The translations under genes and the position numbers were made by a program. A stretch of DNA of 45,590 nucleotides from contig NZ_BALG01000052.1 of NCBI RefSeq assembly GCF_000315235.1, positions 1-45,590 on the forward strand. Reading direction: 5' to 3'. This document shows positions 25,077 through 34,735 of this stretch, one piece after another (the first letter of the stretch is position 1; each line of letters starts with the position of its first letter). Origin of the DNA: Paenibacillus popilliae ATCC 14706. GTDB taxonomy: Bacteria > Bacillota > Bacilli > Paenibacillales > Paenibacillaceae. The notes under the pieces were generated by a model. That model was not told the DNA's origin. It saw only the letters and a list, made by a program, of their open reading frames with translations, and did not search any database.

Positions 25077-26555
25077 TCAGAGGATGATGGCAATCAAGCC
25101 GCCCGACCCTTCGTTGATGATACGGCCCAGTGTCTCCTGCAGCTTGTAGCGGGCATTGTCCGGCATCATCGCGATCTTGCCCTGGATGCCTTCCCTGACG
25201 ATGGAATGGAGGGAACGGCCGAAGATGTCGGATTCCCAGATCTTCGTCGGGTCGTTCTCGAAGTCCTGCATCAGGTAGCGCATCAATTCCTCGCTCTGCT
25301 TCTCCGTGCCGATAATTGGCGCGAATTCGGATTCGACGTCGACCCGAATCATATGAATGGACGGGGCCGTCGCCTTCAGCCGCACCCCGAAGCGCGCTCC
25401 TTGGCGGATAAGCTCCGGCTCGTCGAGAGCCATCTCGCTTAACGTCGGAGCCGCGATCCCGTAGCCCGTCGTCTTCACCATCTCCAGCGCATCGGCGAAC
25501 CGGTCATATTCCCGCTTCGCATGGGAGAATTCCTGCATCAGTTGGAGCAAATGATCCTTGCCCCGTATTTCAACGCCGACGACCTCCATCAAAATTTGGT
25601 CATACAGCTCTTCTGGCGCGTATAAGTCGATTTCGGCAACGCCTTGCCCCATATCCATCCCGCTAAGTCCGGCGCGGGCGATGAATTCATAGTCCATGAA
25701 CTGCTGTACGATGCGGTCGACATCGCGCAGACGGCGGATATCTTTAACGGTATCGCGAACCGAGCTCTCATAGCTGGTGCGCAGCCAGTGGTTGTCATGG
25801 AGCACCATGACCCAGCTCGGCAGATTGACATTGACTTCATGAACCGGAAATTCGTACAGCACTTCCCGCAGCACGCCCATCACGTCATCTTCGCTCATCG
25901 TAGCGACGCTGAGAGCCATCACCGGAATGTCGTACTTCTCCTGCAGCTCGTTGCGCAGCCTAACGGTTTCTTCGCTCTTCGGACGCGTCGAATTGATGAC
26001 GAGCACGAACGGCTTGCCGACTTCCTTCAGTTCGTTGATGACCCGTTCTTCGGAGTCGACATACGAATGGCGCGGAATCTCAGCGATCGTACCGTCGGTC
26101 GTGATGACGACGCCCAGGGTGGAATGCTCCTGAATGACCTTCCGCGTGCCGATCTCTGCCGCCTCCTGGAACGGAATCGGATCTTCGAACCATGGCGTAT
26201 TGATCATCCGAGGCCCGTTTTCGTCTTCGTAGCCTTTTGCGCCTTCCACGGCGTAACCGACGCAATCCACCAGACGGACGTTCACCTCCAGTCCTTCCGC
26301 CACCTTAATCTGAACCGCATTGTTCGGTACGAACTTCGGTTCCGTCGTCATAATCGTTTTGCCCGCAGCGCTCTGTGGCAGTTCGTCGACAGCGCGAATG
26401 CGGTCGGATTCATTTGTAATATTCGGAAGAACGACCGTCTCCATGAAGCGTTTAATAAAAGTCGATTTCCCCGTGCGGACCGAACCGACGACCCCGAGGT
26501 AAATATCCCCGCCGGTACGCTCGGCAATGTCCTTAAAGATGTCCACTTTTTCCAA
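25077..26555 (-). CDS. spoIVA: Stage IV sporulation protein A, coat-anchoring ATPase
   Basis: SpoIVA is an ATPase that polymerises around the developing forespore to form the basement layer of the spore coat. The 492-residue product has the family length and begins with a Walker A motif GVVGSVRTGKSTFIKRF (residues about 22-38), a DCVGYAVEGAKGYED segment, an NSTRPKSEE region like a GTPase-fold specificity loop, and the conserved C-terminal tail ending GLIAIIL. The start is TTG, seven bases after GAGGAGGGG. In mother cells it would be made under sigma-E, though I could not identify a clean sigma-E promoter. Confidence 0.97.
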   Translation of the reverse strand: MEKVDIFKDIAERTGGDIYLGVVGSVRTGKSTFIKRFMETVVLPNITNESDRIRAVDELPQSAAGKTIMTTEPKFVPNNAVQIKVAEGLEVNVRLVDCVGYAVEGAKGYEDENGPRMINTPWFEDPIPFQEAAEIGTRKVIQEHSTLGVVITTDGTIAEIPRHSYVDSEERVINELKEVGKPFVLVINSTRPKSEETVRLRNELQEKYDIPVMALSVATMSEDDVMGVLREVLYEFPVHEVNVNLPSWVMVLHDNHWLRTSYESSVRDTVKDIRRLRDVDRIVQQFMDYEFIARAGLSGMDMGQGVAEIDLYAPEELYDQILMEVVGVEIRGKDHLLQLMQEFSHAKREYDRFADALEMVKTTGYGIAAPTLSEMALDEPELIRQGARFGVRLKATAPSIHMIRVDVESEFAPIIGTEKQSEELMRYLMQDFENDPTKIWESDIFGRSLHSIVREGIQGKIAMMPDNARYKLQETLGRIINEGSGGLIAIIL

Positions 26556-26922
26556 TGATATCCCCTCCTCAAAATGTTCCGACGGACAAGAGGCTTTCGT
26601 CCGCCTCTCGTCCTTCTGAAACGATTGGCACCGTTGCTAGGATTGAACTGTTGCCGTTGTCGCCAGTGTTCTCCGCCGAGACTTCACGTTGTACAAGGGC
26701 ATTGCGACGCAACTCGTACATGTTTTTGGACTAGTACCATCTTATTACGCACCTGTCGCAAATATGACCCCTAATCGCAACATTTTTCTTCGCCGGGCGG
26801 CACTCACGCCTTCCAAATCAGGTATATGAAAGTCAAAGAAAAGTATGACAACGCAAGCAAGACCGTACGGAAAAATTCTATACGGTCTTGCTCTTGTAGT
26901 GTCTCGCTTGCCGGCACGTTGA
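26556..26922. other. Intergenic region upstream of spoIVA
   Basis: No gene is supported here. On the minus strand GCAAGACCGTA and TACGGTCTTGC (26891-26857) form an 11-bp hairpin, 32 bases past the lipoprotein gene stop; it lacks a T-run, so it is at most a weak terminator. The spoIVA promoter should lie between it and 26556. A CATATT box at about 26765 on the minus strand recalls a sigma-E -35 element but has no convincing -10. Confidence 0.5.
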
Positions 26923-27663
26923 TTACGATGCGGGTTCTGCTTGCGGGCAAGGGGCCCCTTCGTTCCATAGGTATGGGACGGATTTGACCGGTACATAGCA
27001 TGAACTCTCGGTCAGCAGCGGGCGCAGATCGGCTTTGTCCTCGGCGGGCGGCGAATCCCACGCCTCGATTACCTGCATTAGCTCCATCGCGTAATCGGCG
27101 TAGACGCGTCCCTGTTCATCCATCATAAGCGCCAACGGTTCTCCACTGAACGGATTTCTCACGTTCGACGCCTTAAGACCGACGGCTGCTTCATCGATGC
27201 GGTAGAAGCCAGGGTAGGCCTCCTCCTTCGAAGGCAGGCGTCCCTGCTTGCGTGTGTAGGAAGCGACGGCACGGGCGACATCGTTCACATATTGCGCCAC
27301 CGCCAAATCCATGATGCAGACCTTCGGCTCCGTTTCTTCGTCAATGATAAGATAGGATCCGGCGCCGCCCGCCTCGAACGCACTAGACGGTGTGGCACTC
27401 AGCTTGCCACTGTGCTTCAGTGCCTCGAAGTCAACGCGGAACTTCTCGTATCGGGGAACATCCTCTTCGCTATTCTGTATCGGGAGCAACCCGGTATCCT
27501 TCAAATATTCATTCACTGCGCTCTGTACGAGCAGCACGCTCTCGCGGGCAGACTGCTGATTCTCCTTCCGCAACTCCTTCGGATACATGCATCCTTGCAG
27601 CAGCGCCAGCAATAGAGCGGTTACAGCCACGATGCCGACCTTTCGTTTTCGGTTCACAGCCAT
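26923..27663 (-). CDS. Lipoprotein of the YphF position
   Basis: The 246-residue product starts with a basic stretch, a hydrophobic segment and a lipobox LLQGC, so Cys 25 should be lipidated and the protein anchored on the outer face of the membrane. The rest is soluble and acidic, with no recognised catalytic motif. In B. subtilis the gene upstream of spoIVA is yphF, also encoding a lipoprotein-like product; gene order suggests orthology, but I have not aligned the two. It may have a role in sporulation, judged from its neighbours only. Confidence 0.8.
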   Translation of the reverse strand: MAVNRKRKVGIVAVTALLLALLQGCMYPKELRKENQQSARESVLLVQSAVNEYLKDTGLLPIQNSEEDVPRYEKFRVDFEALKHSGKLSATPSSAFEAGGAGSYLIIDEETEPKVCIMDLAVAQYVNDVARAVASYTRKQGRLPSKEEAYPGFYRIDEAAVGLKASNVRNPFSGEPLALMMDEQGRVYADYAMELMQVIEAWDSPPAEDKADLRPLLTESSCYVPVKSVPYLWNEGAPCPQAEPAS

Positions 27664-27736
27664 TCCCTCCTGCCTGTTTCGAGTAGAGGATGATTCCGTT
27701 GAAAGCTTGCCTTGTTGAACATTCGTATTGAGCCAT

Positions 27737-28093
27737 CTACCACAATGAGCTCTCGCCCCGCTGTTCCTCCAGCTTGCGGCGGACGAGCGCTATCAGTGGA
27801 TCTTCCGGCACCTCGACCGTTACGCTTCCCGTTCTCCCGTTCAGCCGGACCTGGCAAGCCAGGCGAGCGCCCAGCGTCTCCTTTATCCCCATCTTCCGTA
27901 CCTCAGGCGGCGTCGGCGCCGTAACGGCATGCGCATCGCCGGACACGTTCACCTTGCACAGGAGGCAGCCCGCTTTCCCTCCGCAGCGCGTTCGCACGGC
28001 AACTCCGGCCTGACGGGCGGCCGCCAGTATCGTCGCAGCCCGGACGACATCAATAACTTTGCCAGCCGACGTGAATGTTACGCGCGTTCCCAC
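27737..28093 (-). CDS. 2Fe-2S ferredoxin
   Basis: The 118-residue protein has the plant-type ferredoxin cluster motif CGGKAGCLLC (Cys-x5-Cys-x2-Cys) plus a fourth cysteine in LACQV, spaced as in 2Fe-2S domains, so it should transfer electrons in the cytoplasm; the partner is unknown. The long frame begins with a GTG inside the ribosome binding site; I chose the GTG at 28093, six bases after AAGGAGG. It lies between the lipoprotein gene and yphE. Unlike many ferredoxins it is basic at both ends. Confidence 0.87.
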   Translation of the reverse strand: MGTRVTFTSAGKVIDVVRAATILAAARQAGVAVRTRCGGKAGCLLCKVNVSGDAHAVTAPTPPEVRKMGIKETLGARLACQVRLNGRTGSVTVEVPEDPLIALVRRKLEEQRGESSLW

Positions 28094-28169
28094 AGCGCCC
28101 CTCCTTTTCACTGCAACTGTCTCGGTGCTGAAAACCAGCCTTTTTTGAACTCACATTTCTATTTATCAT

Positions 28170-28349
28170 TTACATCATGGAAATCAGGCCGTACAGCATG
28201 CCGGCCAATAACATTATGAATGCGATAAACGATAGAACGCCTTTGACCCAACCCTTGGTTTTCATTCTGGCGAACATGATTAAAAGGGCGGAGAAGGTCA
28301 TCAGGCCAATTCCGATAAACGATACCCACATCTTCGTCATCCCATCCAT
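28170..28349 (-). CDS. DUF2768-family small membrane protein (YphE)
   Basis: The 59-residue product MDGMTKMWVSFIGIG... has two membrane segments (about 7-27 and 37-57) with a short KTKGWVK loop. This matches the DUF2768/YphE family found next to gpsA and spoIVA in spore formers. The longer frame reads through non-conserved sequence, so I took the ATG at 28349; an ATG six codons upstream is an alternative. Function is unknown. Confidence 0.75.
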   Translation of the reverse strand: MDGMTKMWVSFIGIGLMTFSALLIMFARMKTKGWVKGVLSFIAFIMLLAGMLYGLISMM

Positions 28350-28467
28350 AGCCTCTGATTCTCCCATTCCTAACAAAACTGTCCTTATTATACCATTTAT
28401 ATCCCCAGAAGAAAACGAGAGTTGATGTTTCCTCCTCGCAAGCTGCAGCTTATCCGGGCCAGTTGAC

Positions 28468-28500
28468 AAAAAAAAGCAGCGTAAGCATCCGCTCACGCTG
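28468..28500 (-). terminator. Terminator after the spoVIF-like gene
   Basis: On the minus strand CAGCGTGAG, loop CGGATG and CTTACGCTG pair over nine bases (one G-T) and are followed by C and eight Ts. It lies 25 bases past the stop of the SpoVIF-like gene. Confidence 0.85.
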
Positions 28501-28524
28501 CCGGCCGGTTCGGGACGGTAACCG

Positions 28525-28803
28525 CTACTTCTTCATCATCATTTTCATCAACGCTTCCATGTTGTTCGGATTCATGCCACTCTTCTTCACGGCACTGACA
28601 ATATCATTTATCGTAGCTTCCGTCACGGGAAGCTTCGCCACCGTAGCGACCTGCTTGATGAGTTGGCGCAGTTGGGTCTCGCTCTGAAGCGTGGAAGGCT
28701 TAACCGAGCCGGCAAGCTTTTTGATTTGGTTTTCGGTAATGTTTTTGCCGGCTTTCTTGTTGATCTTGTTCAAGGCTTCCTTCGGGAATTTGTTATTCGA
28801 CAT
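28525..28803 (-). CDS. Stage VI sporulation protein F-like
   Basis: The 92-residue, lysine-rich helical protein has NKINKKAGKNITENQIKKLA, then GSVKPSTLQSE and RQLIKQVATVAKLPVTE, which match the SpoVIF family linked to late spore coat assembly. It ends with a methionine-lysine run (MKMMMKK). The ATG at 28803 has GAGGAGGGAG in front; the longer frame is less likely. It forms its own unit between gpsA and the terminator at 28468. The family match is from memory. Confidence 0.8.
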   Translation of the reverse strand: MSNNKFPKEALNKINKKAGKNITENQIKKLAGSVKPSTLQSETQLRQLIKQVATVAKLPVTEATINDIVSAVKKSGMNPNNMEALMKMMMKK

Positions 28804-28897
28804 ATACTCCCTCCTCAAGTCTGTTTACCTACAATGTATGAACAGACTTCATAAGAGGTGAGAGATACTGCCGGATTCCACATTCTGCCTTGAACGA

Positions 28898-29923
28898 TCA
28901 GGACCAGGCAGCCACTTCTTCGATCTCATGCTTGCGGACGCGGCCCATCAAATATTCTACCGCCGTCTTCGCTTCCCTGCCTTCGAACAGGACGCGGTAC
29001 AACTGCTCGGTAATCGGCATCTGCACTCCATATTGCTCGGACAGACGGTAGGCGGCCATTGTCGTGCGGATGCCTTCGACGACCATTCCCATCTGGGACA
29101 ACACATCGTCCACGGCCATGCCTTGCCCGATCATCGAGCCTGCGCGCCAATTGCGGCTATGCTGGCTTGTACAGGTGACGACAAGGTCGCCAACGCCAGC
29201 CAGGCCCGCAAATGTAAGCGCATTGGCACCCATATTCACACCGAGCCGCGCTATCTCGGCCAATCCGCGCGTCAGCAAAGCCGCTTTGGCATTATCGCCG
29301 AAGCCAAGCCCATCGGTCAGACCCGCGCCAAGCGCGATAATATTTTTCAGCGAGCCGGCCAACTCGACGCCAAGAACATCGGGATTCGTATACACCCGGA
29401 AGAAAGTGTCATTCATGAACAAATCCTGCGCCTGCTCCGCCGTCTTCAAGCCGGCGGAAGCGACGACTACCGTCGTCGGGCACTGCAGAACCACCTCCTC
29501 CGCATGACTCGGTCCCGACAGGACTGCGATTCGCTCCAAGTCCCATTCGAACTCCGCAGCCAATACTTCCGACATGCGGGCGAGCGATTCGGTCTCAAAG
29601 CCTTTGGTCGCATGGACGATAATCATTTCATCCGTAACATACGGCTTCATCTGCCCCGCCACTTGGCGCATGGCAGATGAAGGCGCCACGACAACGCATG
29701 CCGAGGCCCCTTCCATCGCTTCCTGCATGCTGCATGTCGCCTTCAAGCCAGGGTGAAGCACGACGTCCGGCAAATATTTTCCGTTGCGATGCTTCTCATT
29801 CATTTCTTTCGCCTGGTCACAATTCCGTGTCCATAAATACACGTCATGCCCATTTTGTGCAAGCACCTCACTGAGTGCCGTCCCCCAGCTTCCGGCGACG
29901 AGCACGGCAACTTTAGCGGACAC
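28898..29923 (-). CDS. gpsA: Glycerol-3-phosphate dehydrogenase [NAD(P)+]
   Basis: GpsA reduces dihydroxyacetone phosphate to glycerol 3-phosphate for phospholipid synthesis. The 341-residue protein shows the Rossmann start VAVLVAGSWGTALSEVL, HATKGFE, LSGPSHAEEV, and the catalytic-lysine region ELAGSLKNIIALGAG. In most relatives the nucleotide loop is GAGSWG; here the first glycine is valine. Start is GTG, six bases after GGAGAGG. It overlaps plsY by 11 bases; the two act in the same pathway. Confidence 0.96.
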   Translation of the reverse strand: MSAKVAVLVAGSWGTALSEVLAQNGHDVYLWTRNCDQAKEMNEKHRNGKYLPDVVLHPGLKATCSMQEAMEGASACVVVAPSSAMRQVAGQMKPYVTDEMIIVHATKGFETESLARMSEVLAAEFEWDLERIAVLSGPSHAEEVVLQCPTTVVVASAGLKTAEQAQDLFMNDTFFRVYTNPDVLGVELAGSLKNIIALGAGLTDGLGFGDNAKAALLTRGLAEIARLGVNMGANALTFAGLAGVGDLVVTCTSQHSRNWRAGSMIGQGMAVDDVLSQMGMVVEGIRTTMAAYRLSEQYGVQMPITEQLYRVLFEGREAKTAVEYLMGRVRKHEIEEVAAWS

Positions 29924-30527
29924 GCGGTACCTCTCCTTTCTTCGAGGCGAGGCGATTCTCCGTGCCTCTCCATAACTTCATAATATTGCTTTGGTGACGA
30001 TAGAAGGCGAACGCACAAATAAGCAGACTGCCCCAAAATATCGGCCAATCATAACGATAAATCAAAATAAAGACCGGTGTCAGCAGCGTAAAAATAAGCG
30101 AGCCGAGGGACACATACCGCTTCCAGACAATCGAGGCGATGGCCAGCACGCCTGCCGTGAAGGCGGGCCAAAAAGCAAGCATCGCCAGCACGCCAATCGT
30201 CGTCGCGATCCCTTTGCCGCCGCGAAAACGGAAGTACACCGGCCAATTATGGCCGGCGATCGCCGCGATGCCGCATCCAACCATCACCCAGGCATTATCG
30301 GCCAGCCACCATCCAAGCAGCACGGCCACAATTCCTTTGAGCGCATCCAGCAGCAGCACGCAGATGGCCGGTCCCTTGCCCAACACGCGCAGTGTATTGG
30401 TCGCGCCGGCATTGCCGCTCCCATGCTGCCGGATATCGATCCCGCGCAGCCATTTGGCGAACAGCAGGCTGAAGCTGATTGAACCGATGAAATAACTTGC
30501 TACAATGACAATGATTGAATATACCAA
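29913..30527 (-). CDS. plsY: Acyl-phosphate:glycerol-3-phosphate acyltransferase
   Basis: PlsY transfers an acyl group from acyl phosphate to glycerol 3-phosphate, the first step of phosphatidic acid synthesis. The 204-residue integral membrane protein has the three conserved loops: HGSGNAGATNTLRVLG, AGHNWPVYFRFRGGKGIATTIG and GSL at residues 140-150, with about five to six membrane segments. It lies 12 bases after der and feeds on the GpsA product. PlsC, for the next step, is at 34151. Confidence 0.96.
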   Translation of the reverse strand: MVYSIIVIVASYFIGSISFSLLFAKWLRGIDIRQHGSGNAGATNTLRVLGKGPAICVLLLDALKGIVAVLLGWWLADNAWVMVGCGIAAIAGHNWPVYFRFRGGKGIATTIGVLAMLAFWPAFTAGVLAIASIVWKRYVSLGSLIFTLLTPVFILIYRYDWPIFWGSLLICAFAFYRHQSNIMKLWRGTENRLASKKGEVPRVR

Positions 30528-30539
30528 TTCCGTTCTCCC

Positions 30540-31862
30540 CTAACCTTCATCGGATTTGCGGCGGGTGAACAGCCGTATCGGCGTACCCTCGAAGTCGAAC
30601 GACGACCGGATTCGGTTCTCCAAATAGCGCTCATAGGAGAAATGCATCAGTTCCGGGTCGTTCACGAAGATAATCATCGTCGGCGGCTTCACTGCAACCT
30701 GCGTCGCATAATTAATGCGAAGTCGTCTGCCTTTATCCGTTGGCGGAGGGTTGTAAGCGACCGCATCGCTTATCACATCGTTAAGTAGATGGGTCGGTAT
30801 GCGCTTCGCATGCTTCTCTGCGACATGCTCGATGACCGGCAGCAGCTTGTGAAGCCGCTGCCTCGTCTTGGCGGATAGGAAGACGATAGGCGCATAAGGC
30901 ATGAACAGGAAATGATCGCGAATCTTCGTCTCGAATTCATGCATCGTGCGATCGTTCTTCTCGACGACATCCCATTTATTGACGATAAACAGCGCCGCCT
31001 TGCCGGCCTCATCGGCATAGCCTGCAATATGCTTGTCCTGCTCTATGATGCCTTCTTCGCCGTTGATGACGACAAGGACGACATCCGCCCGCTCGATCGC
31101 TTTCATGGAGCGCATGACGCTGTATTTCTCGGTCGTCTCGTACACTTTGCCGCGCTTGCGCATGCCGGCCGTATCGATCAGCACGAACCGCTGTCCGTCC
31201 TTCTCGAACGGAGTATCGATCGCATCGCGCGTCGTGCCGGCAATATCGCTTACAATGACGCGGTCCTCGCCTAATATGGCATTGACGAGCGAGGATTTGC
31301 CTACGTTCGGTCTTCCGATCAGGGCGACCCGGATGACATCCTCATCGTACTCTTCCTCGGTCGTCTCCGGGAACCTGTGGACCACTTCATCCAACAAATC
31401 GCCAAGTCCTGTGCCGTGCGAACCGGAGATAGGCACCGGATCCCCGAATCCAAGACTGTAAAATTCATAAACATCGTCCATGCGTTGCAAGTTGTCTACT
31501 TTGTTAATCGCAAGAACTACCGGCTTGGCGGAACGGAACAGAATCTCAGCCACTTCCTCGTCCGCCTGAGTTACGCCGCTCTTCGCTTCGCACATGAAAA
31601 CAATGACATCCGCTTCCTCAATGGCCAGTTCGGCCTGCACACGGATGGAACGGAGCATCTCGTCTTCGCCATACACTTCAATTCCGCCCGTGTCAATAAT
31701 GCTGAACGGCTTGCCATTCCATTCGCCCGTTCCGTAAATACGGTCACGTGTCACGCCAGGCTTGTCCTCCACTATGGCCAAACGATCGCCGATGACTCGG
31801 TTAAAAATGGTCGACTTGCCGACATTCGGCCGCCCGACAATGGCAACAACGGGTTTTGCCAT
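30540..31862 (-). CDS. der: GTPase Der (EngA), ribosome assembly
   Basis: Der is an essential GTPase with two tandem G domains that aids 50S ribosomal subunit assembly. The 440-residue protein has G1 motifs [12 protein letters not shown] (residues about 10-21) and [12 protein letters not shown] (around 185), DTGG and DTAG switch segments, NKVD and NKWD specificity motifs, and a KH-like C-terminal domain ending in [10 protein letters not shown] took the ATG at 31862, eight bases after GAGGAG, rather than the GTG three codons upstream that overlaps it. It opens the der-plsY-gpsA unit. Confidence 0.97.
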   Translation of the reverse strand: MAKPVVAIVGRPNVGKSTIFNRVIGDRLAIVEDKPGVTRDRIYGTGEWNGKPFSIIDTGGIEVYGEDEMLRSIRVQAELAIEEADVIVFMCEAKSGVTQADEEVAEILFRSAKPVVLAINKVDNLQRMDDVYEFYSLGFGDPVPISGSHGTGLGDLLDEVVHRFPETTEEEYDEDVIRVALIGRPNVGKSSLVNAILGEDRVIVSDIAGTTRDAIDTPFEKDGQRFVLIDTAGMRKRGKVYETTEKYSVMRSMKAIERADVVLVVINGEEGIIEQDKHIAGYADEAGKAALFIVNKWDVVEKNDRTMHEFETKIRDHFLFMPYAPIVFLSAKTRQRLHKLLPVIEHVAEKHAKRIPTHLLNDVISDAVAYNPPPTDKGRRLRINYATQVAVKPPTMIIFVNDPELMHFSYERYLENRIRSSFDFEGTPIRLFTRRKSDEG

Positions 31863-32000
31863 GCAGTTCACTCCTCATCTCTAATGCAAATCTACATGTA
31901 GTTCATCATATCAAAAAATCAGCGCCTTGGCTAACCAATTTGCAGGAGACCTGACGAATTTGCAGCTCTATTTATCCGGTACGGGCGATACACCACCCGC

Positions 32001-32606
32001 TCATTGCAAGCGCGTCTGAATCCATTTGTGCCGTGACCATTCGATGACAACAGACAGCAGCCGGGCAGTCACAAACACGAGCCACCACGCATCCTGCACG
32101 GCGGCGCTGCCGAATTCAGCGGTTGGGGACAGCTTCAATTGGATCAGCCACTCCCCCGCCGTTAGCCCCAGCGTCAGCATGATCCACTGTTGCGTCCACT
32201 CCCGTGAGCACAGCAGCACGATCGCAATAATCATCAGATAGGCGGCGCTGTGCACCGGGAGAAGCGGGAGCAGCCAGACCGCCGACTGGGCCAGTAGCGC
32301 CGTCCACAGCCAGACCGCCGCAATCAATACGATGCGTCCGGCCAGAGCGAACATGAGCCAGCCGGAGGCTTGTGCCTGCAGACCGCCCAGACTTCCCGCG
32401 ATCATGCACCACAACAGCCATACCGGCTGAATCCCGCGTCCTTCCGGCAGCAGCCCGAAGCCGGCATTATGATAGAACAGCCAGAACAAGCTGACCAGGA
32501 GTATGACCGATCGGGCGGTTCCACGCAGCAGCACCTCCCTCCATCCAGTCACCATCAATATAGCACAGCAGAGCAACAAAATACGAGACAGCATCCCCGG
32601 CAACAC
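32001..32606 (-). CDS. Polytopic membrane protein at the YphA position
   Basis: The 201-residue product has six to seven hydrophobic segments and few charged residues, apart from a basic C-terminal tail (EWSRHKWIQTRLQ). B. subtilis yphA, encoding a small membrane protein, lies in the same place between the S1-domain gene and der, so this is probably its counterpart. No motif points to a function. The start codon is uncertain (TTG at 32606 or GTG one codon upstream). Confidence 0.7.
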   Translation of the reverse strand: MLPGMLSRILLLCCAILMVTGWREVLLRGTARSVILLVSLFWLFYHNAGFGLLPEGRGIQPVWLLWCMIAGSLGGLQAQASGWLMFALAGRIVLIAAVWLWTALLAQSAVWLLPLLPVHSAAYLMIIAIVLLCSREWTQQWIMLTLGLTAGEWLIQLKLSPTAEFGSAAVQDAWWLVFVTARLLSVVIEWSRHKWIQTRLQ

Positions 32607-32653
32607 ATTGCTTCAACTCCGATTCCTTTTTTGCTTATTATTTGAAGGAGCCT

Positions 32654-32689
32654 GAAAAAATAAACGGCGGGCTCTTGAGGAGCCCGCCG
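32654..32689 (-). terminator. Terminator after the S1-domain gene
   Basis: On the minus strand CGGCGGGCTC, loop CTCAA and GAGCCCGCCG form a perfect 10-bp GC-rich stem followed by TTTATTTTTTC. It lies 17 bases after the stop of the S1-domain gene. Confidence 0.92.
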
Positions 32690-32705
32690 AAGGACAGGGA
32701 TTCGG

Positions 32706-33926
32706 TTACTTTTTGAACTTGTTAAGCATATCGCCGAAGCGCTCACCCAAAGTAACACTCATTCCTTGATTGCTCATAGAAACGTTCGGGTTATTGCTTA
32801 GCTCTTCCTTCATCACTTTCCTCTCTGCTTTTGGCGTATGAGTCGGCGCTTCTTCCGTCTCCTTGATGCTCAAGCTGACACGCTTCTCAGCGGGATTAAA
32901 GTCAAGCACCTTCACTTGGACGGTTTGTCCTTGCTTCAGCACCTCAGAAGGAGTCGTAATGTGGCGATGCGCGATTTGGGAAATGTGGACCAAGCCTTCA
33001 ACGCCAGAAGCTACTTCAACGAAGGCGCCAAAGTCTACGAGACGTTTCACTTCACCAGTCAAAATATCGCCTGTTTTGATCTTGTCAGCCGCTTGCTCCC
33101 AAGGTCCTTGCTGAGTTGCTTTCATGCTTAGGCTGATTTTGCCGTTCGCCGGATCGACTTTCAATACTTTTACGTTTACTTTCTGTCCTTCTTGGACCAA
33201 ATCCGACGGCTTATCGACATGGTGCCAAGCCATTTCGGATACGTGTACGAGACCGTCCACGCCCCCCACGTCAACAAATGCACCGAATTGTGTCAGACGC
33301 TGTACGGTGCCTTCCAGCTCTTGGCCTTCACTCAGGCTCTCCATGACATGCTTCTTGTTCGCTTCGAACTCTTCGTCAAGCACTTCTTTTTGGGACAGAA
33401 TGAGCTTGTTGTTCTCGCGATCAATTTCCTTAACTTTTACGCGCAGCGTACGGCCTTTGTAATCGCTGAAGTCTTCTACGAAGTGACGCTCTACCATGGA
33501 TGCAGGAATAAATGCGCGGACACCGACATCGGCTACGACGCCGCCCTTGACGACATCAACAACCGTAACTTCAAATACTTCGTTGTTGTCGAAATGCTGC
33601 TGCATAACATCCCATGCATTCTCGCTGTCTACTTGCCGCTTGGACAGAACCATGCGTTCCTTGTCATCGTCGATGCTCACAACCTTACACTCGACTTCTT
33701 GCCCTACTTGGACAACGTCCGCAATATTGTCTACGGATACGGAAGACAATTCGCGAACGGGAATGACACCGTCATATTTATATCCAATGCTAACGACCGC
33801 TTGGTTGTCGTCGATTTTGACAATCGTGCCTTTGACGGTATCCCCTTTTTTGACGGACACGATGTTTTCCATTACATCCTGGTTTGCCGCTTCGGCTGTT
33901 TCGTTGACTTTTGTTTCTTCAGACAT
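32706..33926 (-). CDS. S1 RNA-binding domain protein (30S S1-like, YpfD)
   Basis: The 406-residue protein has four S1 domains (beginning near residues 28, 113, 200 and 285), each with a G-x-F-V or equivalent RNA-binding face; the last two include TQFGAFVDVGGVDGLVHVSE and VDFGAFVEVASGVEGLVHIS. Firmicute proteins of this type have four repeats, whereas enterobacterial S1 has six, and their role in translation is less clear. The ATG at 33926 has GAGGAGGT upstream; the longer frame is not supported. It lies between plsC and yphA, as ypfD does in B. subtilis. Confidence 0.93.
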   Translation of the reverse strand: MSEETKVNETAEAANQDVMENIVSVKKGDTVKGTIVKIDDNQAVVSIGYKYDGVIPVRELSSVSVDNIADVVQVGQEVECKVVSIDDDKERMVLSKRQVDSENAWDVMQQHFDNNEVFEVTVVDVVKGGVVADVGVRAFIPASMVERHFVEDFSDYKGRTLRVKVKEIDRENNKLILSQKEVLDEEFEANKKHVMESLSEGQELEGTVQRLTQFGAFVDVGGVDGLVHVSEMAWHHVDKPSDLVQEGQKVNVKVLKVDPANGKISLSMKATQQGPWEQAADKIKTGDILTGEVKRLVDFGAFVEVASGVEGLVHISQIAHRHITTPSEVLKQGQTVQVKVLDFNPAEKRVSLSIKETEEAPTHTPKAERKVMKEELSNNPNVSMSNQGMSVTLGERFGDMLNKFKK

Positions 33927-34150
33927 GTGAACTACCTCCTCAATTGAAACCCCATTTATTGAACCCCGCCTTAGAGGCCGACTTCGCAAGGACTCTTCCG
34001 TGCCCTTCTGCAACCGGTACCACTATTACGATGCCTTACGATACGAATCCGTTGCGTCGGGATATCGTAACAATCTTGAAAATAACGTGTAAATAATACC
34101 TGTAGTATCTTACGTTAGCGGAAAATCATGCACGCCGAGCCTTGGATTCG

Positions 34151-34729
34151 TCAACCTCCTCGCTTAAGGCCGTTGATCTGGTTCATAATGCGGTCGGTTG
34201 CCGTCTCCAGTACGTTGCTTCCCTTCTTCTCCAGCAGATCCGACATATCAATGGGCGGACCATAGACGACCCGGGTCTTGCGGAACAGCTTATAGCTGCC
34301 GATAATCGCCACCGGAACGACAGCCGCGCCGCTACGGAGCGCAATCATCGCCGCTCCCTTCTTCGCTGCGGCCGATTGGTCCGTAGTGCGCGTGCCTTCA
34401 GGGAATATGCCCATAATATCCCCGTCCTGAAGCAATTGAAACGCCGTGCGGATCGTTTCTTTGCCGACGCCATTCCGCTTGACGGGGAATGCGCCCAACG
34501 CCTTGATGGCGGCTCCGAATACCGGTATGTTGAAAAGCTCGGCCTTCGCCATGAAGCGGATGCGCCGCTTCAGCAAGATGCCTATCGCCGGAGGGTCCAG
34601 CAGGCTGATATGGTTGGAGCAGAGGACAACGCCGTCATCCTTCGGTACATGCTCAATCCCGGATGCTTCCAACCGGAAAAGAAGGCGGTATATCAGGCGA
34701 AGCAGCGCCCTCATCATTGTATAAAACAT
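34151..34729 (-). CDS. plsC: 1-acyl-sn-glycerol-3-phosphate acyltransferase
   Basis: PlsC acylates lysophosphatidic acid to phosphatidic acid. The 192-residue protein has the catalytic NHISLLDP motif (His-x4-Asp), the binding-site KAELFNIPVFG segment, FPEGTRT and GAAVVPVAIIG, and an N-terminal hydrophobic segment for membrane attachment. It is compact, as in other short PlsC homologues. The start lies six bases past the cmk stop without a strong ribosome binding site, so translation is probably coupled. Confidence 0.93.
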   Translation of the reverse strand: MFYTMMRALLRLIYRLLFRLEASGIEHVPKDDGVVLCSNHISLLDPPAIGILLKRRIRFMAKAELFNIPVFGAAIKALGAFPVKRNGVGKETIRTAFQLLQDGDIMGIFPEGTRTTDQSAAAKKGAAMIALRSGAAVVPVAIIGSYKLFRKTRVVYGPPIDMSDLLEKKGSNVLETATDRIMNQINGLKRGG

Positions 34730-34735
34730 AATTGA

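Noticed and set aside
26857-26891. Strong 11-bp hairpin as terminator of the lipoprotein gene
   Set aside because: No T-run follows on either strand, so I only mention it in the intergenic entry.
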